A stretch of 5,395 nucleotides of DNA, taken from NCBI GenBank assembly GCA_003510825.1, contig DOKO01000429.1:350-5744 (forward strand), given 5' to 3'. Each line of letters begins with the position of its first letter. The first letter of the stretch is position 1. Origin of the DNA: Stenotrophomonas sp. (GTDB taxonomy: Bacteria; Pseudomonadota; Gammaproteobacteria; Xanthomonadales; Xanthomonadaceae). Under the pieces are notes generated by a model. The model saw only the letters and a list, made by a program, of their open reading frames with translations. It had not been told where the DNA came from and made no database searches. Shown here piece after piece: positions 1 through 5,395 of this stretch. The translations under genes and the position numbers were made by a program.

Positions 1-117
1 GCGGCGGTGGCGGCGATCATCGCCACCCTGGTGGGCAAGGCGGAGATGCCCGAGGGTGAGCAGGTGCTGGCGCATACGCTGCTGGTGCGGACGTCGTCGG
101 GGCCGCCACCGCGCTGA
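1..117 (+). CDS. LacI-family transcriptional regulator, C-terminal end (partial)
   Basis: The frame is open from base 1 and ends at a TGA at 115-117, giving 38 residues of a protein whose start lies outside the window. The tail reads LAHTLLVRTSSGPPPR, preceded by an alanine-rich helix (AAVAAIIATLVG). This matches the usual end of LacI/GalR repressors, where a strand with a 'LLVRxSxxPP' pattern closes the sugar-binding domain. In the family, this domain binds a sugar or sugar phosphate and an N-terminal helix-turn-helix (not visible here) binds a palindromic operator. A matching palindrome lies 13 bases after the stop, in front of a beta-glucosidase gene, so this is probably the local repressor of glycoside use. 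Only the tail is visible, so the family call rests on a short motif and the inducer is unknown. Confidence 0.7.
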   Translation, partial: AAVAAIIATLVGKAEMPEGEQVLAHTLLVRTSSGPPPR

Positions 118-143
118 GCAGGGTGGTGATTTAGCGCTATACC
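114..143 (+). promoter_or_regulatory. Weak candidate promoter for the 720-aa GH3 gene
   Basis: TATACC at 138-143 matches four of six bases of a -10 box. A poor -35 (CTGAGC at 114-119 or TGAGCA at 115-120) lies 17-18 bases upstream and overlaps the stop codon of the regulator gene. Transcription would start near 150, leaving a leader of roughly 34 bases. The overlap with the palindrome at 130-141 is the main support. Read-through from the regulator gene is an equally possible source of transcript. Confidence 0.3.
130..141. promoter_or_regulatory. Candidate LacI-family operator upstream of the bglX-type gene
   Basis: TTTAGCGCTATA is a 12-bp palindrome with one mismatched pair, centred on GC|GC, as LacI-family operators usually are. 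With two flanking bases, 13 of 14 positions (128-141) match the site at 4691-4704 in front of the other GH3 gene. The core TAGCGCTA also occurs in the xyl-box described for xylan genes in Xanthomonas (from memory). The site overlaps the best -10 candidate (138-143), so a bound repressor would block transcription of the downstream gene. Confidence 0.6.
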
Positions 144-183
144 CATTTTCATGCCTCGTGGAAATCGATGACACGAGGATGCA

Positions 184-2346
184 ATGAGCAATCGGATTGA
201 TGCGCTGATGGCGCAGATGACGCTGGAGGAGAAGGTCGGCCAGCTCAACGTCACCGCCGACATGGTTCGGCCGTTCGCACCGGACATCAACCCGGTGGCC
301 AACACGCAGAACGCCGAGCAGGTGCTGCAGCTGATCCGCCAGGGCAAGGTCGGCTCGCTGTTCAATGGCAAGGGCAGGGAAGGGGCGGTGGAGCTGCAGC
401 GGGTGGCGGTGGAAGAAAGCCGCCTGGGCATTCCGGTCATCCTCGCCGCCGATGTCATCCACGGCATGGGCACGGTATTTCCGATTCCGCTGGGCGAGAC
501 CGCCAGTTTCGAACCTGACCTTGCCCGGCGCACGGCGCGTGCCACTGCCGTCGAAGCCACGGCGGCCGCCATCCACTGGACCTATGCGCCGGCCATCGAC
601 GTGACCCGCGACCAGCGCTGGAGCCGCGGTGCCGAGGGCACGGGCGAAGACACGCTGCTGGCCTGCCGCTTCGGCGCCGCGCGCGTGCAGGGTTTCCAGG
701 GCGATGACCTGACCGCCGAGGACACGCTGCTGGCCACCGCCAAGCACTACGTGGCCTACGGCGCCAGCCTGGCCGGGCTGGATTACAACACCGTGGACAT
801 GGCGCCGCAGACGCTGCGTGACGTGCACCTGCCGCCATTCCAGGCCGCCGTGGACGCGGGCGTGGCCAGCGTGATGAGTTCCTTCAACGACATCAATGGC
901 GTGCCAGCCAGCGCCAACAAGCCGCTGCTGGTGGACGTGCTGCGCGGCGAGTGGCGGTTCAACGGCATCACCATTTCCGATTACACCTCGGAAATGGAAC
1001 TAGTGGCGCACGGCTATGCCGAGGACATGAAGGATGCGGTGCTGAAGGCCTTCATGGCCGGGCTGGACCTGAGCCTGCAGAGCGGCTTGTACCTCCAGTA
1101 CCTGCCCGAGCTGGTGCGCGAAGGTGCGGTGCCGATGTGGCGGCTGGACCAGGCGGTGCGGCGCATGCTGGAACTGAAGGAGCGGATCGGCCTGCTGGAT
1201 GACCCGTACCGCTCGCTGCGCATGCCGGATGTCTCAGCCACGCAGCTGGCCGAGCACGAGGCACTGGCGCGTGATGCGGCGCGGCGCTCGGTGGTGCTGC
1301 TGAAGAACGAGGGCGATGTGCTGCCGCTGAAGAAGTCGGGCCAGCGCATTGCGGTGATCGGGCCGTTTGGACGTGATCGCGACAACATCGAGGGCTGCTG
1401 GACGCTGTTCGGCGATGCCAGCCGTTACGTCTCGCTGGAAGACGGCCTGCGCGCGGCGGTTGGGGATGCGCAGCAGCTGCAGTTCGTGGATGGCTGCGGG
1501 CTGGAGGACGTCATCGAGGGCGGCATTGCGGAGGCGGTCGCGGCGGCCAAGGCAGCGGACGTAGTGATCCTCGCGCTGGGCGAACCGCAGCGCTATTCGG
1601 GTGAGGCGCAGTCGCGCATCGAGATCACCCTGCCGGTGGCACAGCAGGCGCTGGCCGATGCGGTGGCCGAGGCGGGCACGCCGATGGTGGCGCTGGTGCG
1701 CAATGGCCGCGCGCTGGCCCTGCATGGTGGCGTGCGCAGCGCCGATGCGCTGCTGATCACCTGGTTCCTGGGCTCGCAGACCGGGCACGCGCTGGCCGAT
1801 GTGCTGTTCGGCGATTACAGCCCGTCCGGCCGATTGCCGGTGTCCTTCCCGCAGGCCTCGGGCCAGCAGCCGTACTACTACAACCACCCGCGCACGGGGC
1901 GCCCGGAACTGCCGGACATGCAGGAGTTCAAGACGCGCTGGCGCGAGATCAGTCATGAAGCGCTGTACCCGTTTGGCCATGGCCTGACCTATGGCATGCC
2001 GGTATACGGGCCCACGGTGGTGAGCGCCGAGGTGCTGGAACGCGGTGGTTCGATCCGGGTGAGCGCGTGCATCCGCAACGAAGGCGCGCGGATGATTGAA
2101 GAAGTGGCGCAGCTCTATGTCCACGACCGCGTGGCCAGCCGGGTGCGGCCGGTGCGCGAGCTGAAGGGCTTCGACAAGATTGCGATCGCGCCGGGCGAGA
2201 CGGTGGAGGTGGCTTTCCTGCTGGAGGAGGCCATGCTGGCATTCACCGGGGTGGACGGCGTGCGCCGTGCCGAACCGGGGGCGTTTGATGTGTGGATTGC
2301 ACCGTCGTGCACGCGCGGTACGTCGGCGCGGTTCGTGCTGGCCTGA
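184..2346 (+). CDS. bglX: GH3 beta-glucosidase, BglX type, without signal peptide
   Basis: Predicted to remove terminal beta-linked glucose from oligosaccharides or glucosides with retention of configuration. The (beta/alpha)8 domain covers about residues 5-340, with the substrate-binding D90 (AADVIHG), the RDQRWSRGAEGTGED stretch (142-156), K187-H188, and the nucleophile D266 in ITISDY. The alpha/beta sandwich domain covers about 365-560 and has the likely acid/base E474 in SGEAQSR, matching the HEASSR motif of E. coli BglX. YYYNHPRTGRP (564-574) and YPFGHGLTYG (595-604) are BglX signatures, and a fibronectin III-like domain ends the protein (about 610-720). All key residues are present and the length is near full. 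Unlike periplasmic E. coli BglX, it begins directly at the catalytic domain (MSNRIDALMAQMTLEEKVGQL), so it should be cytoplasmic. An in-frame stop at 169-171 excludes a longer form. GAGG at 175-178, five bases before ATG, is a good ribosome site. It follows the regulator gene by 66 bases. Exact substrate is uncertain; xylosidase or mixed activity is possible in GH3. Confidence 0.93.
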   Translation: MSNRIDALMAQMTLEEKVGQLNVTADMVRPFAPDINPVANTQNAEQVLQLIRQGKVGSLFNGKGREGAVELQRVAVEESRLGIPVILAADVIHGMGTVFPIPLGETASFEPDLARRTARATAVEATAAAIHWTYAPAIDVTRDQRWSRGAEGTGEDTLLACRFGAARVQGFQGDDLTAEDTLLATAKHYVAYGASLAGLDYNTVDMAPQTLRDVHLPPFQAAVDAGVASVMSSFNDINGVPASANKPLLVDVLRGEWRFNGITISDYTSEMELVAHGYAEDMKDAVLKAFMAGLDLSLQSGLYLQYLPELVREGAVPMWRLDQAVRRMLELKERIGLLDDPYRSLRMPDVSATQLAEHEALARDAARRSVVLLKNEGDVLPLKKSGQRIAVIGPFGRDRDNIEGCWTLFGDASRYVSLEDGLRAAVGDAQQLQFVDGCGLEDVIEGGIAEAVAAAKAADVVILALGEPQRYSGEAQSRIEITLPVAQQALADAVAEAGTPMVALVRNGRALALHGGVRSADALLITWFLGSQTGHALADVLFGDYSPSGRLPVSFPQASGQQPYYYNHPRTGRPELPDMQEFKTRWREISHEALYPFGHGLTYGMPVYGPTVVSAEVLERGGSIRVSACIRNEGARMIEEVAQLYVHDRVASRVRPVRELKGFDKIAIAPGETVEVAFLLEEAMLAFTGVDGVRRAEPGAFDVWIAPSCTRGTSARFVLA

Positions 2347-2354
2347 GGTTGCAG

Positions 2355-2378
2355 AGAGGGGCGCGTCTGCGCCCCTCT
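2355..2378 (+). terminator. Rho-independent terminator between convergent GH3 genes
   Basis: AGAGGGGCGC and GCGCCCCTCT form a perfect 10-bp, GC-rich stem around a GTCT loop, starting nine bases after the TGA of the plus-strand gene. GTTTC follows, so the U-tract is short. On the minus strand no U-run follows the stem, so it fits the 720-aa gene best, although the stem could also slow transcripts from the facing gene. Confidence 0.75.
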
Positions 2379-2389
2379 GTTTCAGTGCA

Positions 2390-4624
2390 TCACTTCACGA
2401 GGGATGGCTTCAGCGTGACCGTGGCCTGCTGCACGACGGCCGTGGCTGAGTCAGCCAGTTCAACGGTGTACTGGCCTGCGGGCACCACCCACTGCCGGTT
2501 CGCCACATCGTAGTCCGCCAGGGTAAGCGGCTCGACCTTCACCGTAACGGTGGTGGCCTGGCCTGGGGCCAGCTTCACCTTGGACCAGCCCACCAGGCGC
2601 GCCGGCGTGGCGTGGCCACCGGGCAGGCGCACGTACAGCTGCGGCACCGCAGCGCCCTCGCGCTGGCCGGTGTTGCGCACGCGGAAGGTGGCAGTGACCT
2701 GGTTGCCATTGGCCGCCACCTTCAGCGCATCGTAGGCGAAGGTGGTGTAGCTGAGGCCATAACCGAACGGGAACAGCGGGGTGAGGTTCTTGGATGCAAA
2801 CCACTTGTAGCCGACGTTGGCGCCTTCGATGCGGTAGTCGAACACATCGTCCGACTTCATGGCGGGGTTGAAGCCCAGGCCCGGCACGTGGGGCCGCGGT
2901 AACTGGTCCAGGCCGGTGGGCCAGGTGATGGGCAGGCGCCCGGACGGTGAGACTGCGCCGGTCAGCAGGCGCGCGATGCCCACGCCGCCGCCCACGCCCG
3001 GGTACCACGCCTGCAGCACCGCGCCGACGTCCTTCAGCCACGGCATGCGCACGGCCGAGTTGGTCTCGAGCACCACCACGGTTTTGGCGTTGGCCTTGGC
3101 CACGGCGGAGATCAGTGCATCCTGGCCATCGGGCAGCTCCATGTCCGGCAGGTCCACCGATTCGGCGGCCCACTGGGTGGCAAAGACGATGGCCACGTCG
3201 GCCTGCGCGGCGAGCGCCGCGGCCTTGGCCGGGTCGCTGCCGTCGACGTAGTCGATCTGTGCCTGCGGCAATGCCTGCTTCAGGCCGGCCAGCGGTGCGG
3301 CGGCCAGGTAGACCACCGGGCCCGGCCACGAGGTGGGCGCCAGCCCCGGCACGGCGTTGCCGCCGAACATCGTGAAATCGATGCGCGACGAACCGCCACC
3401 AGAGAGCACGCCCTTGTCGGCATGGCCGCCGATGACCACGACGCGTCGGGGCTTCTGCAGCGGCAGCAGCGAGCACTCGTTCTTCAGCAGTACCGCGCCT
3501 TCTTCGATGATGCGCTGGGCGTTGGCCACCCCGGCCGGGCCATCAATGGGCTGGCGCTGCGGCGGATGGTCCAGGGCGCCCACCGCAATGAAGCTGCGCA
3601 GGATGCGGGTGACCATGTCGTCCAGCCGCGCCATCGGCACGCGCCCGGCCTGCAGGTCGGCACGCAGCGGCTTGTCGAAGTAGACCTCGGGGTCGAACAC
3701 TTCGCCGGCCGACTGCTGGTCCAGGCCGGCGTTGGCCGCCTTGGCCGAGCTGTGGCCGCCGCCCCAGTCGGTCATCACGTAGCCGGGGTAGGCCCATTCC
3801 TGCTTCAGCACCTCGCGCAGCAGGTAATCGTGCTCGCAGCCGTAGGTGCCGTTGGTCTTCTGGTAGGAGCACATGACCGAGCCGGGCTGGCCGGTCTGGA
3901 TCGCAATCCTGAAGGCCAGCAGATCCGATTCGTGCAGTGCCTTTTCGCCCAGCAGCGCGTCGTGGAAATTGCGGCGGGTCTCCATGTCATTCAGCGCGAA
4001 GTGCTTGAGCGTGGAGACGACCTTCTCGCTCTGCACGCCCTTGATGACCTGGCCGGCCATGATGCCGGCCAGCAGCGGGTCCTCGCCGGCATATTCGAAG
4101 TTGCGGCCGTTGCGCGGATCGCGGTGCAGGTTGGCGCCGCCTCCCAGCAGCACGTTGAACCCCTGCTGCCAGGCTTCACGGCCCATGGTGGCGCCGTTGG
4201 CGAAGGCCAGCTCGGGATTCCAGGTGGCGGCGTTGGCCGGGCCGGACGGCATGGCGGTGGCGAAGTCGCCCTTGCGGATGCCACCCGGGTTGGTCACGCC
4301 CATGCCGGCATCGACAATCTGCTGCGCCGGAATGCCCAGCCGTTCGATGGGCGCGATGTAACCGGCCGAACCCAGCGCGCCCTTGGGCTGCTTGAGGTTT
4401 TCGCTGTCCATGCCGAAGTAGCTGTGGACCATCTGGATTTTCTCGTCCAGGGTCATGCGCGCGACCAGCTGCTGAGCGCGGCCGTCGGCAGATGCAGCGG
4501 GCGCTGCGCTGGGTGCCGCGGCCATTGCCGGCATCGCAGTGCCCAGCGCCATGGCCATGGCAAGCGCCAGTGCGCGGGGTGTACGCGCGCTGGATGTAAC
4601 AGACTGAAGATCGTTCAAAACCAC
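2390..4624 (-). CDS. Exported GH3 beta-glucosidase-like glycoside hydrolase
   Basis: A retaining exo-glycosidase of family GH3, probably a beta-glucosidase, acting in the periplasm or outside the cell. Residues 1-35 form a signal peptide: a basic start (SSARTPR), a hydrophobic run (ALALAMAMALG) and a likely cut after AMA at 33-35. The barrel domain (about 48-350) shows D105, R168 and R171 in LHRDPRNGRNFEYAGEDP, K207-H208, MCSYQKTNGTYGCEHDYLL with C252 and C263, and the nucleophile D286 in YVMTDWGG. The sandwich domain (about 375-570) carries the likely acid/base E488 in QWAAESVDLPDMELP. FPFGYGLSYTTF (618-629) leads into a C-terminal fibronectin III-like domain ending at 744; no PA14 insert is seen. 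It differs clearly from the neighbouring BglX-type enzyme, so it is not a recent duplicate. The first codon is GTG (4624-4622), but GAGGGA abuts it; TTG two codons later (4618-4616) has better spacing and would give 742 aa. A palindromic operator lies 69 bases upstream of the GTG. Confidence 0.92.
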   Translation of the reverse strand: MVLNDLQSVTSSARTPRALALAMAMALGTAMPAMAAAPSAAPAASADGRAQQLVARMTLDEKIQMVHSYFGMDSENLKQPKGALGSAGYIAPIERLGIPAQQIVDAGMGVTNPGGIRKGDFATAMPSGPANAATWNPELAFANGATMGREAWQQGFNVLLGGGANLHRDPRNGRNFEYAGEDPLLAGIMAGQVIKGVQSEKVVSTLKHFALNDMETRRNFHDALLGEKALHESDLLAFRIAIQTGQPGSVMCSYQKTNGTYGCEHDYLLREVLKQEWAYPGYVMTDWGGGHSSAKAANAGLDQQSAGEVFDPEVYFDKPLRADLQAGRVPMARLDDMVTRILRSFIAVGALDHPPQRQPIDGPAGVANAQRIIEEGAVLLKNECSLLPLQKPRRVVVIGGHADKGVLSGGGSSRIDFTMFGGNAVPGLAPTSWPGPVVYLAAAPLAGLKQALPQAQIDYVDGSDPAKAAALAAQADVAIVFATQWAAESVDLPDMELPDGQDALISAVAKANAKTVVVLETNSAVRMPWLKDVGAVLQAWYPGVGGGVGIARLLTGAVSPSGRLPITWPTGLDQLPRPHVPGLGFNPAMKSDDVFDYRIEGANVGYKWFASKNLTPLFPFGYGLSYTTFAYDALKVAANGNQVTATFRVRNTGQREGAAVPQLYVRLPGGHATPARLVGWSKVKLAPGQATTVTVKVEPLTLADYDVANRQWVVPAGQYTVELADSATAVVQQATVTLKPSLVK

Positions 4625-4637
4625 TCCCTCACCTTGG
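4625..4637 (-). promoter_or_regulatory. Ribosome binding region that leaves the GH3 start open
   Basis: Read on the minus strand the sequence is AAGGTGAGGGA followed at once by GTG. The purine-rich GAGGGA (4630-4625) touches the GTG but lies six bases before the TTG at 4618-4616. The weaker AAGG (4637-4634) lies about seven bases before the GTG. Either start keeps the whole signal peptide. Confidence 0.5.
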
Positions 4638-4644
4638 ATGTCTG

Positions 4645-4672
4645 CCCAACCGCGCGATGCGTGCGGGTTGGG
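4645..4672 (-). other. Stem-loop in the leader of the exported GH3 gene
   Basis: CCCAACC pairs with GGTTGGG (seven pairs). After one bulged base, four more pairs follow (one a G-U type) around a five-base loop. No T-run follows on either strand, so it does not look like a terminator. It lies between the operator and the start codon and would sit close to the 5' end of the mRNA if the promoter guess at 4682-4710 is right. It may protect the mRNA or affect translation, but no function is shown. Confidence 0.4.
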
Positions 4673-4681
4673 GCCGACCGT

Positions 4682-4710
4682 GATATGAGCGATTTAGCGC
4701 TAAAGCTCCA
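4682..4710 (-). promoter_or_regulatory. Weak candidate promoter for the exported GH3 gene
   Basis: On the minus strand, TGGAGC (4710-4705) and CATATC (4687-4682) are separated by 17 bases. Each matches only three of six consensus bases. The 12-bp palindrome fills most of this spacer, which is a common layout for a repressible promoter. Transcription would start near 4675. Support comes mainly from the operator position. Confidence 0.3.
4693..4704. promoter_or_regulatory. LacI-family operator candidate upstream of the exported GH3 gene
   Basis: TTTAGCGCTAAA is a perfect 12-bp palindrome with a central CG step, typical of LacI/GalR operators. It matches 11 of 12 bases of the site at 130-141, which directly follows a LacI-family gene. 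It lies 69 bases before the GTG of the exported GH3 gene and about 125 bases before the PAS gene, so the GH3 gene is the more likely target. Confidence 0.65.
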
Positions 4711-4787
4711 GCGGCGGAGGCTGCTGAACCCGGCACGCGCATGTTCTGCGTTTGATTTCCTTCACGCACCTCCGAAGGCAGGGTGTT

Positions 4788-4796
4788 TGCGATAAT
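4788..4796 (+). promoter_or_regulatory. Extended -10 promoter candidate for the PAS-domain gene
   Basis: TGCGATAAT fits the extended -10 pattern TGnTATAAT with one mismatch. No good -35 is visible 16-18 bases upstream, which is tolerated by extended -10 promoters. The start of transcription would fall near 4803, giving a leader of about 26 bases before the ATG at 4829. Confidence 0.45.
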
Positions 4797-4812
4797 CGGG
4801 TCCGCCACTGTC

Positions 4813-4826
4813 TTCAGGTTTCAGGT
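4813..4826 (+). repeat. Tandem 7-bp repeat over the ribosome site of the PAS gene
   Basis: TTCAGGT occurs twice back to back, and each copy carries an AGG that could act as a weak ribosome site for the ATG at 4829. With only two copies it may be chance, but a gain or loss of one copy would change the spacing without touching the coding frame. Confidence 0.5.
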
Positions 4827-4828
4827 TG

Positions 4829-5395
4829 ATGGATCGATATCGACAAATCGTTGAGCTCTCTGACGACTGCATCAAGGAAATCGATCTTGGGGGCATCGTT
4901 CGGGCGGTCAATGGCAAAGGTCTCGCTCTGCTGAGGGCATCGGGCCCAGGGGATATCCTGGATCGCGCCTGGGTAGATCTCTGGCCTGCCGCCTCCCAGC
5001 CCAAGGTTCTGGATGCCATCGACCGCGCCCGGAGAGGCGAAACCGTGACATTCGCTGCCAGCTGCCCGGTTTTCAGCGGGGAGTCCAGGGACTGGTGGGT
5101 GCGCGTGGGTCCCCTGCTGGAGGACGGCATCGCCGTCGGCCTGTTGGCCGTCAGTTCCGACGTCACTGCCCGCAATCGGGCGATGCATGCGGCCGAAGTA
5201 CTGCAGCATGCCTTGACCGCACGCACGCATGAGGCCAACGCGTGGCACGAGAATGTCGATGGCGGTCAATCGAGCCTGGTACGGGATCTCCAATCACGCC
5301 TGATGGCGACCAACCTGGCCTATCAGGAGCTGGAGGTGATGCACCATGAAGCCTCGGAGGGGCGTCGGTTCGCGGTTGCCGCTCAGAAGGCTGCC
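4829..5395 (+). CDS. PAS-domain signalling protein, N-terminal part (runs off window)
   Basis: The frame stays open from ATG 4829 to the last base, giving 189 residues and no stop. Residues about 3-116 fit a PAS sensor domain: RYRQIVELSDDCIKEIDLGG at the start, a middle helix region, and the closing strands WWVRVGPLLEDG and IAVGLLAVSSDVTARNRA, the usual PAS ending before a linker helix. Residues 117-178 look like a charged helical, possibly coiled-coil linker. RRFAVAAQKAA (179-189) resembles the opening of a second PAS domain. No signal peptide or membrane segment is seen, so the visible part is cytoplasmic. PAS proteins of this design usually end in a histidine kinase or a GGDEF/EAL domain, but the output domain lies outside the window. 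Ribosome site is weak: AGG occurs 10 and 3 bases before the ATG. TTG at 4826 is an in-frame alternative; an in-frame stop at 4793-4795 limits extension. It is divergent from the GH3 gene and probably has an unrelated role. Confidence 0.8.
   Translation, partial: MDRYRQIVELSDDCIKEIDLGGIVRAVNGKGLALLRASGPGDILDRAWVDLWPAASQPKVLDAIDRARRGETVTFAASCPVFSGESRDWWVRVGPLLEDGIAVGLLAVSSDVTARNRAMHAAEVLQHALTARTHEANAWHENVDGGQSSLVRDLQSRLMATNLAYQELEVMHHEASEGRRFAVAAQKAA

Noticed and set aside
1234..2124. Minus-strand 296-codon frame inside the BglX-type gene
   Set aside because: It is fully antisense to conserved GH3 motifs and has an arginine/histidine-rich composition with no recognisable domain.
2460..3476. 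Minus-strand 338-codon frame overlapping the exported GH3 gene in another phase
   Set aside because: Its product is almost entirely R, G, A and P, a typical frame shadow in high-GC DNA.
184..4624. The two GH3 genes as a recent inverted duplication
   Set aside because: The motifs around the nucleophile and acid/base and the C-terminal signatures differ (ITISDY versus YVMTDW, SGEAQSR versus AAESVD), which points to separate GH3 subgroups.
4645..4672. Leader hairpin as an intrinsic terminator or riboswitch
   Set aside because: No U-tract follows on either strand and no known riboswitch core is visible. It is kept only as a stem-loop of unknown role.
3422..4795. Plus-strand 457-codon open frame running antisense to the exported GH3 gene
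   Set aside because: It lies opposite a clear GH3 reading frame and crosses the operator region. Its translation is low-complexity and family-less, rich in A, G, V, H and R, as expected from the high GC third-position bias of the real gene.
4762..5293. Two minus-strand frames (4762-5238 and 4814-5293) opposite the PAS gene
   Set aside because: The plus-strand frame encodes a recognisable PAS fold and stays open to the window edge. The minus-strand products show no known motif.

Overview
The window looks like chromosomal DNA from a high-GC gammaproteobacterium. The G/C-rich third codon positions, the style of the glycosidases and the LacI-type operator core suggest Xanthomonadaceae, with Stenotrophomonas or Xanthomonas most likely. 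No marker gene fixes the genus, so this placement is an inference.

Layout. Bases 1-117 are the last 38 codons of a plus-strand gene that looks like a LacI-family repressor. A 66-base gap holding a near-palindromic operator candidate follows. Next is a complete plus-strand glycoside hydrolase family 3 (GH3) beta-glucosidase of the BglX type (184-2346, 720 aa) with no signal peptide. It faces a second complete GH3 enzyme on the minus strand (2390-4624, 744 aa), which does have a signal peptide. Their stop codons are 43 bases apart, and a strong hairpin terminator fills that gap. A 204-base divergent intergenic region (4625-4828) carries a perfect 12-bp palindrome matching the first operator, a leader hairpin on the GH3 side, and an extended -10 promoter for a plus-strand PAS-domain protein. 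That protein starts at 4829 and runs off the right edge (5395).

How the genes may work together. The LacI-type repressor probably controls both GH3 genes through the two matching operators, at 130-141 and 4693-4704. The exported enzyme would cut beta-linked oligosaccharides or glucosides outside the cytoplasm. The leaderless BglX-type enzyme would finish the same kind of substrate inside the cell. This makes a compact glycoside-use locus working in two compartments. The sugar that acts as inducer cannot be read from the sequence. The PAS protein is probably a separate signalling gene that only shares the intergenic region.

No mobile element, CRISPR array, tRNA or rRNA was seen, and I found no convincing undescribed system. 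The most useful observation is the operator pair that links the two GH3 genes.
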